Shown piece by piece: positions 21,143-32,816 of a DNA stretch of 64,000 bases. The first letter of the stretch is position 1. Each line of letters opens with the position of its first letter. Below the pieces are notes generated by a model. It did no database searches and was not told the DNA's origin. It was given only the letters and a program-made list of their open reading frames with translations. The position numbers and the translations under genes were made by a program. Location: assembly GCA_000149265.1 (NCBI GenBank), contig CH003205.1, positions 68,607 through 132,606 on the forward strand, read 5' to 3'. The stretch comes from Ciona savignyi (lineage: Eukaryota > Chordata > Ascidiacea > Phlebobranchia > Cionidae).

Positions 21143-21502
21143 TATTTATTGATTCATTTTGAATTTAGAGAAATTTTCCCAGGTAAAAGATGAAGTAGAA
21201 TAAATCGTCAACGCATTTGATGGGATGAAGTCTAAATGTCGACATTAACTTACATCTAGATCGAGACATTTTTATAATTAAATATAATAATTTAAATGAA
21301 AATTGATTTAACATACGAATGTTTTTTGAAATGTTGATTCATGGTGAAATTATAATCTCCCAAAAATGATTTTCATGCCGTTGTTAGCTGGATCTATCGT
21401 GGTTGGTATGTAAGTTTTTCAAGCGATGTCTCGGGAAATATCTTTGCTTCGGTGTATGAAAGAAACTAAGCAACATACGTTAACAGAACACTAATGTGTT
21501 TC

Positions 21503-21575
21503 GTCTCCGTAGTGTAGCGGTTATCACGTTCGCCTAACACGCGAAAGGTCCCCGGTTCGAGCCCGGGCGGAAATA
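21503..21575 (+). tRNA. tRNA-Val (AAC)
   Basis: Unit 23. T3C and C72T (G1-T72 wobble). Confidence 0.83.
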
Positions 21576-21939
21576 TTTTTTTGAAATCAGCACCAAGCAA
21601 ATATATGTTAAAACGAAAACTTTTCATTATCAATCACTTCCCATTGTACAACTATTAACAATTAAATTAAAATCCAAATGTCTTTCATGTTAAACTAGTC
21701 TATTGTAAATTGCACTATATTAAAGACCCGCTCAAACTCGTTTTTATTTCATGCAACATATATTGAATCAAGTTATTTTTGGCAGATAGGTCGCCAGCAC
21801 ATATAAGGATTACCTTAAAAAGTAAAATAAACATTTCGTCAAATTTTTAAAAAATAATAATAACTAAATATATGGTAATTAAAATATATTTTACGGTGGT
21901 GGAAACAGAGTATAAACAAATGAGCGGTATGTTTACATC

Positions 21940-22012
21940 GTCCGGCTAGCTCAGTCGGTAGAGCGTTGGACTCTTAATCCAACGGTCGTGGGTTCGAGCC
22001 CTACGTTGGGCG
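21940..22012 (+). tRNA. tRNA-Lys (CTT)
   Basis: Unit 24, type A. C2T and C63T. Confidence 0.92.
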
Positions 22013-22019
22013 AAGGTTT

Positions 22020-22093
22020 GACCGCATGGCCTAATGGATATGGCGTCTGACTTCGAATCAAAAGATTGAGGGTGTCTAGTCCCTCTGTGGTCT
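22020..22093 (+). tRNA. tRNA-Arg (TCG), 8-nt T-loop
   Basis: Unit 24. T-loop tgtctagt, and G42A, a C-A mismatch in the anticodon stem. Confidence 0.68.
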
Positions 22094-22454
22094 TTTTTAT
22101 TGATTCATTTTGAATTTAGAGAAATTTTCCCAAGTAAAAGATGAAGTAGAATAAATCGCCAACGCATTTGATGGGATGAAGTCTAAATGTCGACATTACC
22201 TTGCATCTAGATCGAGACATTTTAATAATTAAATATAATAATTTAAATGAAAATAGATTAAACATACGAATGTTTTTTGAAATGTTGATTCATGGTGAAA
22301 TTTTAATTTCTCAAAAATGATTTTCATGCCGTTGTTAGCTGGATCTATCGTGGTTGGGTATGTAAGTTTTTCAAGCGATGTCTCGGGAAATATCTTTGCT
22401 TCGGTGTATGAAAGAAACTAAGCAACATACGTTAACAGAACACTAATGTGTTTC

Positions 22455-22527
22455 GTCTCCGTAGTGTAGCGGTTATCACGTTCGCCTAACACGCGAAAGG
22501 TCCCCGGTTCGAGCCCGGGCGGAAACA
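22455..22527 (+). tRNA. tRNA-Val (AAC)
   Basis: Unit 24. T3C. Confidence 0.88.
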
Positions 22528-22891
22528 TTTTTTTGAAATCAGCACCAAGCAAATATATGTTAAAACGAAAACTTTTCATTATCAATCACTTCCCATTGTA
22601 CAACTATTAACAATTAAATTAAAATCCAAATGTCTTTCATGTTAAACTAGTCTATTGTAAATTGCACTATATTAAAGACCCGCTCAAACTCGTTTTTATT
22701 TCATGCAACATATATTGAATCAAGTTATTTTTGGCAGATAGGTCGCCAGCACATATAAGGATTACCTTAAAAAGTAAAATAAACATTTCGTCAAATTTTT
22801 AAATAATAATAATAAGTAAATATATGGTAATTAAAATATATTTTACGGTGGTGGAAACAGAGTATAAACAAATGAGCGGTATGTTTACATC

Positions 22892-22964
22892 GTCCGGCTA
22901 GCTCAGTCGGTAGAGCGTTGGACTCTTAATCCAACGGTCGTGGGTTCGAGCCCTACGTTGGGCG
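22892..22964 (+). tRNA. tRNA-Lys (CTT)
   Basis: Unit 25, type A. C2T and C63T. Confidence 0.92.
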
Positions 22965-22971
22965 AAGGTTT

Positions 22972-23045
22972 GACCGCATGGCCTAATGGATATGGCGTCT
23001 GACTTCGAATCAGAAGATTGAGGGTGTCTAGTCCCTCTGTGGTCT
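22972..23045 (+). tRNA. tRNA-Arg (TCG), 8-nt T-loop
   Basis: Unit 25. T-loop tgtctagt; T-run terminator. Confidence 0.75.
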
Positions 23046-23405
23046 TTTTTATTGATTCATTTTGAATTTAGAGAAATTTTCCCAAGTAAAAGATGAAGTA
23101 GAATAAATCGTCAACGCATTTGATGGGATGAAGTCTAAATGTCGACATTACCTTGCATCTAGATCGAGACATTTTTATAATTAAATATAATAATTTAAAT
23201 GAAAATAGATTTAACATACGAATGTTTTTTGAAATGTTGATTCATGGTGAAATTTTAATTTCTCAAAAATGATTTTCATGCCGTTGTTAGCTGGATCTAT
23301 CGTGGTTGGTATGTAAGTTTTTTAAGCGATGTCTCGGGAAATATCTTTGCTTCGGTGTATGAAAGAAACTAAGCAACATACGTTAACAGAACACTAATGT
23401 GTTTC

Positions 23406-23478
23406 GTTTCCGTAGTGTAGCGGTTATCACGTTCGCCTAACACGCGAAGGGTCCCCGGTTCGAGCCCGGGCGGAAACA
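23406..23478 (+). tRNA. tRNA-Val (AAC)
   Basis: Unit 25. A44G in the variable loop; T-loop consensus. Confidence 0.93.
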
Positions 23479-23841
23479 TTTTTTGAAATCAGCACCAAGC
23501 AAATATATGTTAAAACGAAAACTTTTCATTATCAGTCACTTCCCATTGTACAACTATTAACATTTAAATTAAAATCCAAATGTCTTTCATGTTAAACTAG
23601 TCTATTGTAAATTGCACTATATTAAAGACCCGCTCAAACTCGTTTTTATTTCATGCAACATATATTGAATCAAGTTATTTTTGGCAGATAGGTCGCCAGC
23701 ACATATAAGGATTACCTTAAAAAGTAAAATAAACATTTCGTCAAATTTTTAAATAATAATAATAACTAAATGTATGGTAATTAAAATATACTTTACGGTG
23801 GTGGAAACAGAGTATAAACAAATGAGCGGTATGTTTACATT

Positions 23842-23914
23842 GCCCGGCTAGCTCAGTCGGTAGAGCGTTGGACTCTTAATCCAACGGTCGCGGGTTCGAG
23901 CCCCACGTTGGGCG
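23842..23914 (+). tRNA. tRNA-Lys (CTT)
   Basis: Unit 26. T50C (mismatch with A64). Confidence 0.88.
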
Positions 23915-23921
23915 AAGGTTT

Positions 23922-23994
23922 GACCGCATGGCCTAATGGATATGGCGTCTGACTTCGAATCAGAAGATTGAGGGTTGGAGTCCCTCTGTGGTCT
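23922..23994 (+). tRNA. tRNA-Arg (TCG)
   Basis: Unit 26. C56G in the T-loop (ttggagt) hits an invariant B-box base needed for TFIIIC and the D/T-loop contact. Confidence 0.78.
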
Positions 23995-24354
23995 TATTTA
24001 TTGATTCATTTTGAATTTAGAGAAATTTTCCCAGGTAAAAGATGAAGTAGAATAAATCGTCAACGCATTTGATGGGATGAAGTCTAAATGTCGACATTAA
24101 CTTACATCTAGATCGAGACATTTTTATAATTAAATATAATAATTTAAATGAAAATTGATTTAACATACGAATGTTTTTTGAAATGTTGATTCATGGTGAA
24201 ATTATAATCTCTCAAAAATGATTTTCATGCCGTTGTTAGCTGGATCTATCGTGGTTGGTATGTAAGTTTTTCAAGCGATGTCTCGGGAAATATCTTTGCT
24301 TCGGTGTATGAAAGAAACTAAGCAACATACGTTAACAGAACACTAATGTGTTTC

Positions 24355-24427
24355 GTCTCCGTAGTGTAGCGGTTATCACGTTCGCCTAACACGCGAAAGG
24401 TCCCCGGTCCGAGCCCGGGCGGAAACA
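24355..24427 (+). tRNA. tRNA-Val (AAC)
   Basis: Unit 26. T3C and T55C, the latter replacing the pseudouridine site of the T-loop. Confidence 0.8.
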
Positions 24428-24791
24428 TTTTTTTGAAATCAGCACCAAGCAAATATATGTTAAAACGAAAACTTTTCATTATCAATCACTTCCCATTGTA
24501 CAACTATTAACACTTAAATTAAAATCCAAATGTCTTTCATGTTAAACTAGTCTATTGTAAATTGCACTATATTAAAGACCCGCTCAAACTCGTTTTTATT
24601 TCATGCAACATATATTGAATCAAGTTATTTTTGGCAGATAGGTCGCCAGCACATATAAGGATTACCTTAAAAAGTAAAATAAACATTTCGTCAAATTTTT
24701 AAATAATAATAATAACTAAATATATGGTAATTAAAATATATTTTACGGTGGTGGAAACAGAGTATAAACAAATGAGCGGTATGTTTACATC

Positions 24792-24864
24792 GTCCGGCTA
24801 GCTCAGTCGGTAGAGCGTTGGACTCTTAATCCAACGGTCGTGGATTCGAGCCCTACGTTGGGCG
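24792..24864 (+). tRNA. tRNA-Lys (CTT)
   Basis: Unit 27. C2T, G53A and C63T. Confidence 0.87.
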
Positions 24865-24871
24865 AAGGTTT

Positions 24872-24944
24872 GACCGCATGGCCTAATGGATATGGCGTCT
24901 GACTTCGAATCAGAAGATTGAGGGTTCGAGTCCCTCTGTGGTCT
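24872..24944 (+). tRNA. tRNA-Arg (TCG)
   Basis: Unit 27. Consensus, next to type A Lys features. The downstream spacer lacks about 12 bp (agagaaaaagatg), as in units 30, 40 and 42. Confidence 0.95.
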
Positions 24945-25292
24945 TATTTATTGATTCATTTTGAATTTAGAGAAAAAGATGAAGTAGAATAAATCGTCAA
25001 CGCATTTGATGGGATGAAGTCTAAATGTCGACATTAACTTGCATCTAGATCGAGACATTTTTATAATTAAATATAATAATTTAAATGAAAATATATTTAA
25101 CATACGAATGTTTTTTGAAATGTTGATTCATGGTGAAATTATAATTTCTCAAAAATGATTTTCATGCCGTTGTTAGCTGGATCTATCGTGGTTGGTATGT
25201 AAGTTTTTCAAGCGACCTCTCGGGGAAATATCTTTGCTTCGGTGTATGAAAGAAACTAAGTAACATACGTTCACAGAACACTAATGTGTTTC

Positions 25293-25365
25293 GTTTCCGT
25301 AGTGTAGCGGTTATCACGTTCGCCTAACACGCGAAAGGTCACCGGTTCGAGCCCGGGCGGAAACA
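25293..25365 (+). tRNA. tRNA-Val (AAC)
   Basis: Unit 27. C49A breaks the first T-stem pair. The downstream T-run is T5 after aaacac. Confidence 0.85.
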
Positions 25366-25728
25366 CTTTTTGAAATCAGCACCAAGCATATATATGTTAA
25401 AACGAAAACTTTTCATTATCAATCACTTCCCATTGTACAACTATTAACAATTAAATTAAAATCCAAATGTCTTTCATGTTAAACTAGTCTATTGTAAATT
25501 GCACTATATTAAAGACCCGCTCAAACTCGTTTTTATTTCATGCAACATATATTGAATCAAGTTATTTTTGGCGGATAGGTCGTCAGCACATATAAGGATT
25601 ACCTTAAAAAGTAAAATAAACATTTCGTCAAATTTTTAAATAATAATAATAACTAAATGCATGGTAATTAAAATATACTTTACGGTGGTGGAAGCAGAGT
25701 ATAAACAAATGAGCGGTATGTTTACATC

Positions 25729-25801
25729 GTCCGGCTAGCTCAGTCGGTAGAGCGTTGGACTCTTAATCCAACGGTCGTGGGTTCGAGCCCTACGTTGGGC
25801 G
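25729..25801 (+). tRNA. tRNA-Lys (CTT)
   Basis: Unit 28, type A. C2T and C63T. Confidence 0.92.
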
Positions 25802-25808
25802 AAGGTTT

Positions 25809-25882
25809 GACCGCATGGCCTAATGGATATGGCGTCTGACTTCGAATCAGAAGATTGAGGGTGTCTAGTCCCTCTGTGGTCT
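25809..25882 (+). tRNA. tRNA-Arg (TCG), 8-nt T-loop
   Basis: Unit 28, type A. T-loop tgtctagt; T-run terminator. Confidence 0.75.
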
Positions 25883-26242
25883 TTTTTATTGATTCATTTT
25901 GAATTTAGAGAAATTTTCCCAAGTAAAAGATGAAGTAGAATAAATCGTCAACGCATTTGATGGGATGAAGTCTAAATGTCGACATTACCTTGCATCTAGA
26001 TCGAGACATTTTTATAATTAAATATAATAATTTAAATGAAAATTGATTTAACATACGAATGTTTTTTGAAATGTTGATTCATGGTGAAATTATAATCTCT
26101 CAAAAATGATTTTCATGCCGTTGTTAGCTGGATCTATCGTGGTTGGTATGTAAGTTTTTCAAGCGATGTCTCGGGAAATATCTTTGCTTCGGTGTATGAA
26201 AGAAACTAAGCAACATACGTTAACAGAACACTAATGTGTTTC

Positions 26243-26315
26243 GTCTCCGTAGTGTAGCGGTTATCACGTTCGCCTAACACGCGAAAGGTCCCCGGTTCGA
26301 GCCCGGGCGGAAACA
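26243..26315 (+). tRNA. tRNA-Val (AAC)
   Basis: Unit 28. T3C. Confidence 0.88.
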
Positions 26316-26621
26316 TTTTTTTGAAATCAGCACCAAGCAAATATATGTTAAAATGAAAACTTTTCATTATCAATCACTTCCCATTGTACAACTATTAACA
26401 ATTAAATTAAAATCCAAATGTCTTTCATGTTAAACTAGTCTATTGTAAATTGCACTATATTAAAGACCCGCTCAAACTCGTTTTTATTTCATGCAACATA
26501 TATTGAATCAAGTTATTTTTGGCAGATAGGTCGCCAGCACATATAAGGATTACCTTAAAAAGTAAAATAAACATTTCGTCAAATTTTTAAATAATAATAA
26601 TAACTAAATGTATGGTAATTA

Positions 26622-27829
26622 TGGGTCCCAATTATAAAATTGGGACACATATTGTTTTTGTCCGTTTTTTTTTTTTCTTTTTTTTTTTTTTTTCTTCGTC
26701 AAAGGTTTGACAGGCATGGCATGGCGCCCCGACATCTACCAGAAGGAATAATGGAATCGTAATGAAACTTAGCCATTTGTTAGACAACATGGTCTAGATA
26801 TGCAGAAACCAAAATTTTGGGTGTTAAATCAAGGGGAATTCCCCTGGGAGGTTAAAAACCAAAACGGTATTTTTTATAAAAAAATTAGCTTTTTGTGGCA
26901 TAGCGCTTAAACAGCTGCTCCAATCTTGAATAAGATTTGGTAGAATGTAAGTGCATTAGACACTGATTTAACACTTGAAAAAAATAAAAAATTAACCTAG
27001 GGAAATACCCTAAAAATAAGATTTTGTTCTCAAATCATGATTGTGACAGGCATGGCATGGCGCCCCGACATCTACCAGAAGGAATAATGGAATCGTAATG
27101 AAACTTATCCATTTGTTAGACAACATGGTCTAGATATGCAGAAACCAAAATTTTGGGTAATGAATCCAGGGGAATTCCCATAAGACGTTAAAAACCAAAA
27201 CGTTTTTTTTTCTAATAAATTAGCTTTTGGGGGCATAGCGCTTGAACGGCTGCTCTAATTTTGATCAGATTCAGTGAAATGTTAGACCATTAGACACTTT
27301 GTGCCAATTAAAAAATAGAAAACATTTACTTAGGGTAATTTCCTTGAAAACGAAGATATGTTCTTGAGTTACGATTGTAACAGACATGCCATATCGCACT
27401 GACATCTTTAATAAGCAGTCTACAAGTCAGATTAAAACTTTAAGAATTGTTCCATAACATAAGTCACTTATAAAAACAGAAACTTATCTACTAAACCCAG
27501 GGGAATTTCCTGAAACCATTAAAAAATAAATCGGGCTGTTTTGGGAATTTAGCCTTATTTCACTACAGTGCTTGAAAAGAAGCTTTAGTTTAAAATATTT
27601 GTAGTGAAATGTTCGTAAATTTTAGACGTTTATCTTTTATTTAACTGCACATGAAAAATAAGTTTGGTTGGTTAACTATGGGACCCATGCGTTTATGCTT
27701 GCAGAAACAAACTATATACTCGGTGAATAAAATACAAATTGTGGTTAGGGACCCTGTAGCATGAATATATGGCACACAACATGTGTTTTACAAATAGTGG
27801 TGGTTAAACACGTGGTTGACACTTTCTAG
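26622..27829. mobile_element. Unclassified inserted element with ~336-bp internal repeats, copy 1
   Basis: 1,208 bp of foreign sequence interrupts the spacer of a unit that already lacked Lys/Arg. The flanks ggtaatta and ttaaaatatag overlap by TTA, suggesting a 3-bp target duplication at 26619-26621 / 27830-27832. The left end carries a short inverted repeat (GTCCCAATT / AATTGGGAC), then a T-rich tract. The body is three tandem modules beginning at 26709, 27045 and a degenerate one near 27379, each starting gacaggcatggcatggcg. Module motifs include ggggaattcccc and a TAGGG/CCCTA pair. No long terminal inverted repeat, no ORF and no transposase, so it is non-autonomous. Family not recognised. 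Confidence 0.8.
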
Positions 27830-28208
27830 TTAAAATATAGTCAACGCATTTGATGAGATGAAGTCTAAATGTCGACATTAACTTACATCTAGATCGAGAC
27901 ATTTTAATAATTAAATATAATAATTTAAATAAAGATAGATTTAACATACGAATGTTTTTTGAAATGTTGATTCATGGTGAAATTATAATTTCTCGAAAAT
28001 GATTTTCATGCCGTTGTTAGCTGGATCTATCGTGGTTGGTATGTAAGTTTTATAAGCGACCTCTCGGGAAATATCTTTGCTTCGGTGTATGAAAGAAACT
28101 AAGTAACATACGTTAACAGAATACTAACGTGTTTCGTTTCCGTAGTGTAGCGGTTATCACGTTCGCCTAACACGCGAAAGGTCCCCGGTTCGAGCCCGGG
28201 CGGAAACA
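27830..28208 (+). repeat. Right half of shortened unit (deleted Lys/Arg)
   Basis: Unit 29. After the inserted element the sequence resumes as taaaatatag|tcaacgcatttg, the deletion junction also seen at 18360. Confidence 0.93.
28136..28208 (+). tRNA. tRNA-Val (AAC)
   Basis: Unit 29. Consensus. Confidence 0.96.
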
Positions 28209-28572
28209 TTTTTTTGAAATCAGCACCAAGCATATATATGTTAAAACGAAAACTTTTCATTATCAATCACTTCCCATTGTACAACTATTAACAATTAAAT
28301 TAAAATCCAAATGTCTTTCATGTTAAACTAGTCTATTGTAAATTGCACTATATTAAAGACCCGCTCAAACTCGTTTTTATTTCATGCAACATATATTGAA
28401 TCAAGTTATTTTTGGCGGATAGGTCGTCAGCACATATAAGGATTACCTTAAAAAGTAAAATAAACATTTCGTCAAATTTTTAAATAATAATAATAACTAA
28501 ATGTATGGTAATTAAAATATACTTTACGGTGGTGGAAACAGAGTATAAACAAATGAGCGGTATGTTTACATC

Positions 28573-28645
28573 GCCCGGCTAGCTCAGTCGGTATAGCGTT
28601 GGACTCTTAATCCAACGGTCGTGGGTTCGAGCCCCACGTTGGGCG
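28573..28645 (+). tRNA. tRNA-Lys (CTT)
   Basis: Unit 30, type C. G22T. Confidence 0.9.
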
Positions 28646-28652
28646 AAGGTTT

Positions 28653-28725
28653 GACCGCATGGCCTAATGGATATGGCGTCTGACTTCGAATCAGAAGATT
28701 GAGGGTTCGAGTCCCTCTGTGGTCT
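28653..28725 (+). tRNA. tRNA-Arg (TCG)
   Basis: Unit 30. Consensus; short (agagaaaaagatg) downstream spacer. Confidence 0.96.
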
Positions 28726-29072
28726 TATTTATTGATTCATTTTGAATTTAGAGAAAAAGATGAAGTAGAATAAATCGTCAACGCATTTGATGGGATGAAG
28801 TCTAAATGTCGACATTAACTTGCATCTAGATCGAGACATTTTTATAATTAAATATAATAATTTAAATGAAAATATATTTAACATACGAATGTTTTTTGAA
28901 ATGTTGATTCATGGTGAAATTATAATTTCTCGAAAATGATTTTCATGCCGTTGTTAGCTGGATCTATCGTGGTTGGTATGTAAGTTTTTCAAGCGACCTC
29001 TCGGGAAATATCTTTGCTTCGGTGTATGAAAGAAACTAAGTAACATACGTTCACAGAACACTAATGTGTTTC

Positions 29073-29145
29073 GTTTCCGTAGTGTAGCGGTTATCACGTT
29101 CGCCTAACACGCGAAAGGTCACCGGTTCGAGCCCGGGCGGAAACA
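29073..29145 (+). tRNA. tRNA-Val (AAC)
   Basis: Unit 30. C49A in the T-stem. Confidence 0.87.
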
Positions 29146-29452
29146 TTTTTTGAAATCAGCACCAAGCAAATATATGTTAAAACGAAAACTTTTCATTATC
29201 AATCACTTCCCATTGTACAACTATTAACAATTAAATTAAAATCCAAATGTCTTTCATGTTAAACTAGTCTATTGTAAATTGCACTATATTAAAGACCCGC
29301 TCAAACTCGTTTTTATTTCATGCAACATATATTGAATCAAGTTATTTTTGGCAGATAGGTCGCCAGCACATATAAGGATTACCTTAAAAAGTAAAATAAA
29401 CATTTCGTCAAATTTTTAAATAATAATAATAACTAAATGTATGTCGTAATTA

Positions 29453-30264
29453 TGGGTCCCAATTGAAAAATTGGGACACATATTGTTTTTGGCCGCGTTT
29501 TTTTTTCTTTTTTTTTTTTTTTCTTCGTCAAAGGTTTGACAGGCATGGCATGGCGCCCCGACATCTACCAGAAGGAATAATGGAATCGTAATGAAACTTA
29601 GCCATTTGTTAGACAACATGGTCTAGATATGCAGAAACCTAAATTTTGGGTGATAAATCTAGGGGAATTCCCCTGGGAGGTTAAAAACCAAAACGGTATT
29701 TTTTATAAAAAAAATTAGCTTTTTGTGGCATATCGCTTAAACATCTGCTCCAATTTGAATAAGAATTGGTAAAAGGTAAGTGCATTAGACACTGATTTAA
29801 CTATTGAAAAAAATAAAAAATTTACCTAGGGAAATACCCTAAAAATAAGATTTTGTTCTCAAATCATGATTGTGACAGGCATGGCATGGCGCCCCGACAT
29901 CTACCAGAAGGAATAATGGAATCGTAATGAAACTTAGCCATTTGTTAGACAACATGGTCTAGATATGCAGGAACCAAAATTTTGGGTGATAAATCAAGGG
30001 GAATTCCCCTGGGAGGTTAAAAACCAAAACGGTATTTTTTATAAAAAAAATTAGCTTTTTGTGGAATATCGCTTAAACATCTGCTCCAATTTGAATAAGA
30101 TTTGGTAAAAGGTAAGTGCATTATACACTGATTTAACTATTGAAAAAAATAAAAAATTTACCTAGGGAAATACCCTAAAAATAAGATTTTGTTCTCAAAT
30201 TATGATTGTGACAGGCATGGCATGGCGCCCCGACATCTACCAGAAGGAATAATGGAATCGTAAT
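29453..30264. mobile_element. Unclassified inserted element, copy 2 (cut by gap)
   Basis: Same left end and same insertion site (gtaatta|tgggtccc) as copy 1, so it was probably copied with its host unit. Modules start at 29538, 29874 and 30210. The third is still a clean copy, unlike the degenerate third module of copy 1, so this copy has more or differently arranged modules. The right end lies in the gap. Confidence 0.8.
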
Positions 30265-30364
30265 NNNNNNNNNNNNNNNNNNNNNNNNNNNNNNNNNNNN
30301 NNNNNNNNNNNNNNNNNNNNNNNNNNNNNNNNNNNNNNNNNNNNNNNNNNNNNNNNNNNNNNNN
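30265..30364. other. Assembly gap (100 N)
   Basis: Exactly 100 N, typical of a gap of unknown size. The flanks imply that at least the right part of the inserted element and a unit up to the middle of a Val gene are missing, so the true gap is probably well over 100 bp. Confidence 0.95.
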
Positions 30365-30399
30365 GCGAAAGGTCCCCGGTTCGAGCCCGGGCGGAAACA
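30365..30399 (+). tRNA. tRNA-Val, 3' half (cut by gap)
   Basis: Unit 31. Begins in the 3' anticodon strand (gcgaa) and runs through a consensus T-arm and acceptor. The anticodon is not visible. Confidence 0.85.
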
Positions 30400-30762
30400 T
30401 TTTTTGAAATCAGCACCAAGCATATATATGTTAAAACGAAAACTTTTCATTATCAATCACTTCCCATTGTACAACTATTAACAATTAAATTAAAATCCAA
30501 ATGTCTTTCATGTTAAACTAGTCTATTGTAAATTGCACTATATTAAAGACCCGCTCAAACTCGTTTTTATTTCATGCAACATATATTGAATCAAGTTATT
30601 TTTGGCAGATAGGTCGCCAGCACATATAAGGATTACCTTAAAAAGTAAAATAAACATTTCGTCAAATTTTTAAATAATAATAATAACTAAATGTATGGTA
30701 ATTAAAATATAGTTTACGGTGGTGGAAACAGAGTATAAACAAATGAGCGGTATGTTTTCATC

Positions 30763-30835
30763 GCCCGGCTAGCTCAGTCGGTAGAGCGTTGGACTCTTAA
30801 TCCAACGGTCGTGGGTTCGAGCCCCACGTTGGGCG
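30763..30835 (+). tRNA. tRNA-Lys (CTT)
   Basis: Unit 32, type B. Consensus. Confidence 0.96.
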
Positions 30836-30842
30836 AAGGTTT

Positions 30843-30914
30843 GACCGCATGGCCTAATGGATATGGCGTCTGACTTCGAATCAGAAATTGAGGGTTCGAG
30901 TCCCTCTGCGGTCT
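30843..30914 (+). tRNA. tRNA-Arg (TCG)
   Basis: Unit 32. One base missing in the variable loop (tcagaaattg); T68C restores a G-C acceptor pair. Confidence 0.85.
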
Positions 30915-31274
30915 TATTTATTGATTCATTTTGAATTTAGAGAAATTTTCCCAAGTAAAATATGAAGTAGAATAAATCGTCAACGCATTTGATGAGATGA
31001 AGTCTAAATGTCGACATTAACTTACATCTAGATCGAGACATTTTTATAATTAAATATAATAATTTAAATAAAGATAGATTTAACATACGAATGTTTTTTG
31101 AAATGTTGATTCATGGTGAAATTATAACTTCTCAAAAATGATTTTCATGCCGTTGTTAGCTGGATCTATCGTGGTTGGTAGGTAAGTTTTATAAGCGCCC
31201 TCGCGGGAAATATCTTTGCTTCGGTGTATGAAAGGAACTAAGTAACATACGTTCACAGAACACTAATGTGTTTC

Positions 31275-31347
31275 GTTTCCGTAGTGTAGCGGTTATCACG
31301 TTCGCCTAACACGCGAAAGGTCCCCGGTTCGAGCCCGGGCGGAAACA
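31275..31347 (+). tRNA. tRNA-Val (AAC)
   Basis: Unit 32. Consensus. Confidence 0.96.
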
Positions 31348-31710
31348 TTTTTTGAAATCAGCACCAAGCATATATATGTTAAAACGAAAACTTTTCATTA
31401 TCAATCACTTCCCATTGTACAACTATTAACAATTAAATTAAAATCCAAATGTCTTTCATGTTAAACTAGTCTATTGTAAATTGCACTATATTAAAGACCC
31501 GCTCAAACTCGTTTTTATTTCATGCAACATATATTGAATCAAGTTATTTTTGGCGGATAGGTCGTCAGCACATATAAGGATTACCTTAAAAAGTAAAATA
31601 AACATTTCGTCAAATTTTTAAATAATAATAATAACTAAATGTATGGTAATTAAAATATACTTTACGGTGGTGGAAACAGAGTATAAACAAATGAGCGGTA
31701 TGTTTACATC

Positions 31711-31784
31711 GCCCGGCTAGCTCAGTCGGTATAGCGTTGGACATCTTAATCCAACGGTCGTGGGTTCGAGCCCCACGTTGGGCG
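31711..31784 (+). tRNA. tRNA-Lys, 8-nt anticodon loop
   Basis: Unit 33, type C. An inserted A makes the loop CATCTTAA (8 nt), and G22T is present. An expanded anticodon loop can alter frame or block decoding. Functional status unclear. Confidence 0.72.
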
Positions 31785-31791
31785 AAGGTTT

Positions 31792-31864
31792 GACCGCATG
31801 GCCTAATGGATATGGCGTCTGACTTCGAATCAGAAGATTGAGGGTTCGTGTCGCTCTGTGGTCT
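31792..31864 (+). tRNA. tRNA-Arg (TCG)
   Basis: Unit 33. A58T and C62G. Confidence 0.72.
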
Positions 31865-32224
31865 TATTTATTGATTCATTTTGAATTGAGAGAAATTTTC
31901 CCAAGTAAAAGATGAAGTAGAATAAGTCGTCAACGCATTTGATGAGATGAAGTCTAAATGTCGACATTAACTTACATCTAGATCGAGACATTTTAATAAT
32001 TAAATATAATAATTTAAATAAAGATAGATTTAACATACGAATGTTTTTTGAAATGTTGATTCATGGTGAAATTATAATTTCTCGAAAATGATTTTCATGC
32101 CGTTGTTAGCTGGATCTATCGTGGTTGGTATGTAAGTTTTATAAGCGACCTCTCGGGAAATATCTTTGCTTCGGTGTATGAAAGAAACTAAGTAACATAC
32201 GTTAACAGAATACTAATGTGTTTC

Positions 32225-32297
32225 GTTTCCGTAGTGTAGCGGTTATCACGTTCGCCTAACACGCGAAAGGTCCCCGGATCGAGCCCGGGCGGAAACA
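32225..32297 (+). tRNA. tRNA-Val (AAC)
   Basis: Unit 33. T54A. Confidence 0.87.
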
Positions 32298-32663
32298 TTT
32301 TTTTGAAATCAGCACCAAGCAAATATTTGTTAAAACGAAAACTTTTCATTATCAATCACTTCCCATTGTACAACTATTACACAATTAAATTAAAATCCAA
32401 ATGTCTTTCATGTTAAACTAGTCTATAGTAAATTCGCACTATATTAAAGACCCGCTCAAACTCGTTTTTATTTCATGCAACATATATTGAATCAAGTTAT
32501 TTTTGGCAGATAGGTCGCCAGCACATATAAGGATTACCTTAAAAAGTAAAATAAACATTTCGTCAAATTTTTAAATAATAATAATAACTAAATGTATGGT
32601 AATTAAAATATAGTTTACGGTGGTGGAAACAGAGTATAAACAAATGAGCGGTATGTTTTCATC

Positions 32664-32736
32664 GACCGGCTAGCTCAGTCGGTAGAGCGTTGGACTCTTA
32701 ATCCAACGGTCGTGGGTTCGAGCCCCACGTTGGGCG
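32664..32736 (+). tRNA. tRNA-Lys (CTT)
   Basis: Unit 34, type B. C2A leaves an A-G mismatch at the second acceptor pair. The spacer to Arg is taggttt, as in unit 9. Confidence 0.87.
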
Positions 32737-32743
32737 TAGGTTT

Positions 32744-32816
32744 GACCGCATGGCCTAATGGATATGGCGTCTGACTTCGAATCAGAAGATTGAGGGTTCG
32801 AGTCCCTCTGTGGTCT
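32744..32816 (+). tRNA. tRNA-Arg (TCG)
   Basis: Unit 34. Consensus. Confidence 0.96.

Noticed and set aside
26700-26725. aaggtttgac..gcatggc in the inserted element resembles the start of tRNA-Arg in the array
   Set aside because: The match is about 15 bases with gaps, absent at the starts of the other modules, and no tRNA fold follows. Probably chance.
29416-29619. 67-codon open frame at the left end of inserted element copy 2
   Set aside because: Crosses a poly-T tract (poly-Lys on translation) and has no homologous frame that looks conserved in copy 1.
30175-30456. Open frames spanning the N gap
   Set aside because: They exist only because unknown bases are read as open codons.
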